Assembly: GCA_045580775.1 (NCBI GenBank)
Contig: JAZNOK010000165.1
Coordinates: 1 to 27,097 of the forward strand
Reading direction: 5' to 3'
DNA from: JAZMZS01 sp045580775
GTDB lineage: Bacteria > Bacillota > Clostridia > Oscillospirales > CAG-272
Length of the DNA: 27,097 nt
The notes below the pieces were generated by a model, which had not been told where the DNA came from, searched no databases, and saw only the letters and a program-made list of their open reading frames with translations. The position numbers and the translations under genes are program-made. Below, piece after piece: positions 23,683 to 27,097 of this stretch (the stretch's first letter is position 1; the number at the start of each line of letters is the position of its first letter).

Positions 23683-24858
23683 TCATCTAATATTCAAAAA
23701 CTCTTTTGCAAGAATCCGTGCTTCGCTGTCAATATCAAATAACGCATCAACATCAAATAGGTCTTTTCTATTCATGAATCTTTCTGTCGTATTGATAACG
23801 CATTCGGTCATTTTGTCAAATGATATCTCTTCACGCAGAAAAGCTGCTACCGCAATTTCGTTTGCGGCATTCATTGCACATGGGGAAGGGCTGTTTGATC
23901 TGGCAGCTCTGAACGCAAGATCAAGAAGAGGAAATGTCTTTGTATCAGGATGGGCGAATGTCAGTTTAGCAATTGTTGTCAGATCAAGCTCGGGGGTGAC
24001 CGATGGTGTTCTCAGAGGATGAGTTATCGCGTACTGCACACATAAGCTCATATCAGGAACTGACATCTGTGCAATGACCGTATTATCAATATATTCCACC
24101 ATAGAGTGTATTATACTTTCACGGTGAACGATCACTTCAATGTTATCAGGTGCTACGTCGAACAGATGAACAGCCTCAATGACCTCAAATCCTTTATTCA
24201 TCAGAGAAGCTGAGTCGACTGTTATCTTAGCCCCCATCTTCCATGTGGGATGTGCCAAAGCATCTTTTTTTGTGACTGTAGAAAGACGTTCTTTGTTAAA
24301 GCCAAAGAAAGGTCCTCCGGATGCAGTCAACAGCAATTTTTTTATCAGCTTTCGGTCTGTTGTTCCGAGTGCTTGAAAAATTGCACTGTGCTCACTGTCT
24401 ACAGGAATTATTTCGGCATTATGTTTGCGTGCCATGGCATTTACGGCATTACCCGCACAAACGAGACTCTCCTTATTTGAGAGTGCACATCTTTTATTGC
24501 TTTCCAGTATGGCTAAAGTAGGCCGAAGTCCCGCTACACCTAAGATTGCGTTTACTACAGTAGTAGCGTCAGAATCATGTATCATGTCAATGATACCGTC
24601 TGAACCTGCATAAACCTTTGTGGTTGTGTCAGATATCTTTACTGCAAGCTCTTTTGCGGATGCTGCATCAGCCATTGCTACTGCCCGCGGTCTAAACTCA
24701 CGTATCTGACTCTCGAGTTTTTGTGTATCTGTGTTAGCACTGAGAAAATCCAGCTTGATTTTGTGTGCTCTTATTACATCCAGTGCCTGTATTCCGACAG
24801 ACCCGGTAGATCCAAGCACTCCGACTTTTATATTTGAATAGTCAAAGCATTCTGACAT
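23683..24858 (-). CDS. dxr: 1-deoxy-D-xylulose-5-phosphate reductoisomerase
   Basis: First committed MEP-pathway step: DXP to MEP with NADPH. VGVLGSTGSVGIQAL (12-26) is the dinucleotide-binding start. Metal ligands by alignment are D154 and E156 (PVDSEH) and E225 (NKGFEVIEA). K129-E-S (SNKESLVCAGNAV) and VHRESIIHSMVEY are conserved. Length 391 is typical. GAGG precedes the ATG. It is 19 bases after cdsA and 13 before rseP. Confidence 0.98.
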   Translation of the reverse strand: MSECFDYSNIKVGVLGSTGSVGIQALDVIRAHKIKLDFLSANTDTQKLESQIREFRPRAVAMADAASAKELAVKISDTTTKVYAGSDGIIDMIHDSDATTVVNAILGVAGLRPTLAILESNKRCALSNKESLVCAGNAVNAMARKHNAEIIPVDSEHSAIFQALGTTDRKLIKKLLLTASGGPFFGFNKERLSTVTKKDALAHPTWKMGAKITVDSASLMNKGFEVIEAVHLFDVAPDNIEVIVHRESIIHSMVEYIDNTVIAQMSVPDMSLCVQYAITHPLRTPSVTPELDLTTIAKLTFAHPDTKTFPLLDLAFRAARSNSPSPCAMNAANEIAVAAFLREEISFDKMTECVINTTERFMNRKDLFDVDALFDIDSEARILAKEFLNIR

Positions 24859-24877
24859 GTTTATACCTCACAAATTA

Positions 24878-25693
24878 CTAAAATGCAGCATAGCACAAAA
24901 GATACAGTACGGGTGCGACAGCTATTATTGAATCAAATCTGTCAAGCACACCGCCGTGTCCCGGAAATATCACGCCGTAGTCTTTTACTTCATGCTTTCT
25001 TTTGATAGCTGACATTACCAGATCCCCAAGTTGCGAAACTAATGACGCAAAAAAACCAAGTATTGCGTACAATAGCAGATTTATAGACACGCAAAGAAAC
25101 TTGTTTAAGATCAGGCCATATCCTAAAAAAGCTATAGTACAAAGAATGATTCCTCCGATAGACCCTTCAATAGTTTTTTTAGGACTGATGACGGGCGTTA
25201 GTTTATGTTTTCCGAACAGCATGCCGGAAAAGTAAGCAAATATATCGGTTATCCATGCTCCGATAAATACCATAATGAACAGATACTGTCCGTCTTTTAG
25301 GTCTCTTAGTAATACTATGGAGCTGAATCCAGCAGATATGTATATTGTCATTAATGCGGTTTTTGCAATATCATCAAAAACCAGTCGATTATTGGTAAAA
25401 ACCGGAAGAGCGAATACATAGAAGGTGTATACAGTCATTAACGCTATCATTACATATATACCGTTTCCGGAGAATGTATATCTGACGAGTGACGGCATAC
25501 TCATACCGACAGCCATTGAAGGTATCAGGATCTCCAGCATGTTTTTTTGATCAAAGCACTTAACTATTTCATATACTCCGATACATGAAAAAACAGAGCA
25601 GATAAGCGTGAGCACAAAAGTGTGCGAAAACACAATTCCCGGTATTAGTATAAAAACAGCCAGTACCACTCCGGTAATAATTCGAGTTAGCAT
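24878..25693 (-). CDS. cdsA: Phosphatidate cytidylyltransferase
   Basis: Makes CDP-diacylglycerol for phospholipid synthesis. A polytopic protein of 271 residues with about eight hydrophobic segments. The CDP-alcohol/CdsA signature S-x(4)-KR-x3-KD..PGHGG..DR-D is seen as SAIKRKHEVKDYGVIFPGHG and then GVLDRFD near the C-terminus, preceded by SPKKTIEGSIGG. GAGG precedes the ATG. Usual place in the uppS-cdsA-dxr cluster. Confidence 0.96.
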   Translation of the reverse strand: MLTRIITGVVLAVFILIPGIVFSHTFVLTLICSVFSCIGVYEIVKCFDQKNMLEILIPSMAVGMSMPSLVRYTFSGNGIYVMIALMTVYTFYVFALPVFTNNRLVFDDIAKTALMTIYISAGFSSIVLLRDLKDGQYLFIMVFIGAWITDIFAYFSGMLFGKHKLTPVISPKKTIEGSIGGIILCTIAFLGYGLILNKFLCVSINLLLYAILGFFASLVSQLGDLVMSAIKRKHEVKDYGVIFPGHGGVLDRFDSIIAVAPVLYLLCYAAF

Positions 25694-25731
25694 ATTATAT
25701 CCTCAACTTGAAATATATTGAAAGTAAAAAA

Positions 25732-26463
25732 TCATACTGCACCGTAGCGTCGTTTTCTTTTGTAGAATTCCGTTACGGCAAGGTCAACATCGTCATGAGT
25801 CATATCAGGCCATAAAGTATTTGTGAAGTATAGCTCTGAGTATTCAGCTTGCCAAAGCATAAAGTTGGATAATCGAAGATCACCGCCGGTTCTTACTATC
25901 AGATCAGGGTATGGACTTTGGTATGTGTAGAGGGCGGAGTCGATATCTTCTTTTGTAATCTTCGTCTTTCCTTGTTTGATCAATGTATTGACGGCATGTA
26001 CTATCTCATCGTGTGAGCCGTAGTTCAGAGCAATGTTCAAAATTCTTTCCCGCTCTATAGCCAACTGTTCGATATACTCCATTCTTTGCCTCATGGTATC
26101 AGAGAATACGCTTTTATCACCGAGAAATACAATACGAAAGTTTTTCTGTGTCAGTTCTTCTTCGGCTTCTCCAAGATACTTTAGAAGAAGATCCATTATT
26201 GCGTCGATTTCTTTTTGTGGTCTTTTCCAGTTTTCGGTGGAAAAGGCATAAACCGTGACATGCTTTATTCCTATATCGCCGCAGTATTCAACAAGATCTT
26301 TGAAGACTTCGGCACCTTTTTTATGACCAAATTCCCTTGGCATGCCTTTTGCCTGTGCCCATCTGCCATTTCCGTCCATGATGAAAGCAATGTGTCGGAG
26401 TTTTTCGTCGACTTGAGTTTTTCTCATGTCAGTTTGTGATGCTTTTGTTTTTTTAAATAACAT
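25732..26463 (-). CDS. uppS: Isoprenyl transferase (undecaprenyl diphosphate synthase)
   Basis: Makes the C55 carrier lipid for peptidoglycan from IPP. IMDGNGRWA has the catalytic Asp30; HKKGAE, YAFSTENWKRP and RTGGDLRLSNFMLWQ are the substrate-binding signatures, and the end (FTNTLWPDM) is standard. Length 243 is normal. The product length (C55 or shorter) cannot be told from sequence. AGGTG precedes the ATG. A terminator-like hairpin separates it from frr. Confidence 0.97.
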   Translation of the reverse strand: MLFKKTKASQTDMRKTQVDEKLRHIAFIMDGNGRWAQAKGMPREFGHKKGAEVFKDLVEYCGDIGIKHVTVYAFSTENWKRPQKEIDAIMDLLLKYLGEAEEELTQKNFRIVFLGDKSVFSDTMRQRMEYIEQLAIERERILNIALNYGSHDEIVHAVNTLIKQGKTKITKEDIDSALYTYQSPYPDLIVRTGGDLRLSNFMLWQAEYSELYFTNTLWPDMTHDDVDLAVTEFYKRKRRYGAV

Positions 26464-26479
26464 TTTTCACCTATAAAAT

Positions 26480-26511
26480 CGGCAAAAGCAACACGACTGT
26501 TGCTTTTGCCG
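26480..26511 (-). terminator. Terminator-like hairpin between frr and uppS
   Basis: A perfect 14-bp stem (26480-26493 with 26498-26511) with a 4-base loop. On the minus strand it is followed by ATTTTAT, a short U-tract. It lies 16 bases before the uppS start and could reduce read-through from frr, or be an RNA processing hairpin. Confidence 0.6.
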
Positions 26512-26527
26512 TTAAAATTAAAATGGA

Positions 26528-27082
26528 TTAAACAGTCATTATTTCCTTTGTCTTATCAGAGGTAATAGTGTCTATTTCCTTTATTATCTTGTCAGTTATG
26601 TCTTGGATGCTCTTTTCGGATGCTTTTTGCTCATCCTCTGTCATTTCGCCGTTCTTTTTCATGTCTTTCGCTTTGTCGTTTGCATCGCGGCGAATATTTC
26701 TTATTGCAACCTTTGCGTCTTCTCCCATCTTTGATATCTGCTTCGAAAGTTCCTTTCTTTTTTCTTCCGTAGGAGGCTGGAAGGTAAGTCGTATTACTTT
26801 TCCGTCGCTGATAGGAGTGATTCCAATATCAGATGCCAAAATTGCCTTTTCTATGAGCTTTACTGTGCTTGCATCCCAAGGCTGAATTGCAAGTGTACGT
26901 GCATCAGGCATGCTAACCTGTGCCATCTGAGGTATAGGAGTCGGCGTACCGTAATAATCGGCACAAATTCTGTTGAGTATTTCAGGATTTGCTCTTCCTG
27001 CACGGATGTAAGAAAGTTCCTTTACATAAGAGTCAACGCTCTTCTTCATTCTTTGTTCAAATTCTTTTGCATCAAGCTTCAT
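26528..27082 (-). CDS. frr: Ribosome recycling factor
   Basis: Releases ribosomes after termination, with EF-G. 184 residues, standard length. YIRAGRANPEILNRICADYYGTPTP, VSMPDARTLAIQPWD, NDGKVIRL-like SDGKVIRLTFQPPTEEKRKE and a long helix rich in Lys/Glu match RRF throughout. GGAG (minus strand 27090-27093) precedes the ATG 27082. It is the first gene of the leftward cluster seen here; pyrH and tsf, usual upstream neighbours, would be beyond the right edge. Confidence 0.98.
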   Translation of the reverse strand: MKLDAKEFEQRMKKSVDSYVKELSYIRAGRANPEILNRICADYYGTPTPIPQMAQVSMPDARTLAIQPWDASTVKLIEKAILASDIGITPISDGKVIRLTFQPPTEEKRKELSKQISKMGEDAKVAIRNIRRDANDKAKDMKKNGEMTEDEQKASEKSIQDITDKIIKEIDTITSDKTKEIMTV

Positions 27083-27097
27083 GTTGTATTCTCCTTT

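Noticed and set aside
1..27097. CRISPR array, transposon, phage, tRNA or rRNA genes
   Set aside because: I saw no direct-repeat series, transposase, integrase, or RNA gene signature on either strand.

Overview
The window is a 27 kb stretch of chromosome from a spore-forming, low-GC Firmicute of the class Clostridia, most like the Oscillospiraceae/Ruminococcaceae. Three things point there: a spoIIGA-sigE sporulation pair, a YlmC/YmxH sporulation protein, and the clostridial gene orders miaB-ylbF-mutS-mutL and frr-uppS-cdsA-dxr-rseP-ispG. A bacterial-type GlnRS next to GltX and a clostridial-type Tgt fit the same group. The codon usage, Shine-Dalgarno (SD) sites and A+T-rich spacers look uniform. 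I see no phage, transposon, CRISPR array, tRNA or rRNA, and no gene-free stretch longer than about 300 bases.

Layout. (a) 1-30 is not genomic: it matches the reverse complement of the start of a BGI/MGI (DNBSEQ) sequencing adapter, so the contig really begins near position 31, inside a parvulin-like gene that ends at a strong terminator. (b) 732-2461 is the spoIIG operon: an atypical promoter, spoIIGA, sigE and a terminator. (c) 2523-11131 is a rightward block: TVP38-family membrane protein, miaB, ylbF-like, mutS, mutL, tgt. It covers tRNA modification and mismatch repair and ends at a hairpin facing convergent genes. (d) 11138-12505 is a leftward two-gene island: a DUF3343 protein and a class V aminotransferase (cysteine desulfurase/selenocysteine lyase type). 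It is divergent from (e), 12717-21428, a long rightward series: metallo-beta-lactamase fold hydrolase, gltX, glnS, an O-acetylhomoserine sulfhydrylase, nitroreductase, PflX-type radical SAM protein, glycosyltransferase, VanZ-like protein, and then YlmC/YmxH, closed by a strong terminator. (f) 21504-27082 is the leftward block frr, uppS, cdsA, dxr, rseP, ispG, covering ribosome recycling, the MEP pathway, undecaprenyl-PP and CDP-diacylglycerol synthesis, and site-2 proteolysis.

How the genes work together. SpoIIGA is the membrane protease that activates pro-SigE. MutS and MutL form a MutH-independent mismatch repair system. MiaB and Tgt modify tRNAs near the anticodon. GltX and GlnRS supply Glu-tRNA and Gln-tRNA directly. 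Dxr and IspG make isoprenoid precursors, which UppS turns into the cell-wall lipid carrier.

I found no clearly new multi-gene system. The items most worth a second look are the adapter remnant, the spoIIG promoter with a 21-bp spacer and a 0A-like box, the perfect palindrome over the promoter of the DUF3343/aminotransferase pair, the terminator-shaped hairpin inside the radical SAM gene, and the long hairpin in front of mutS.
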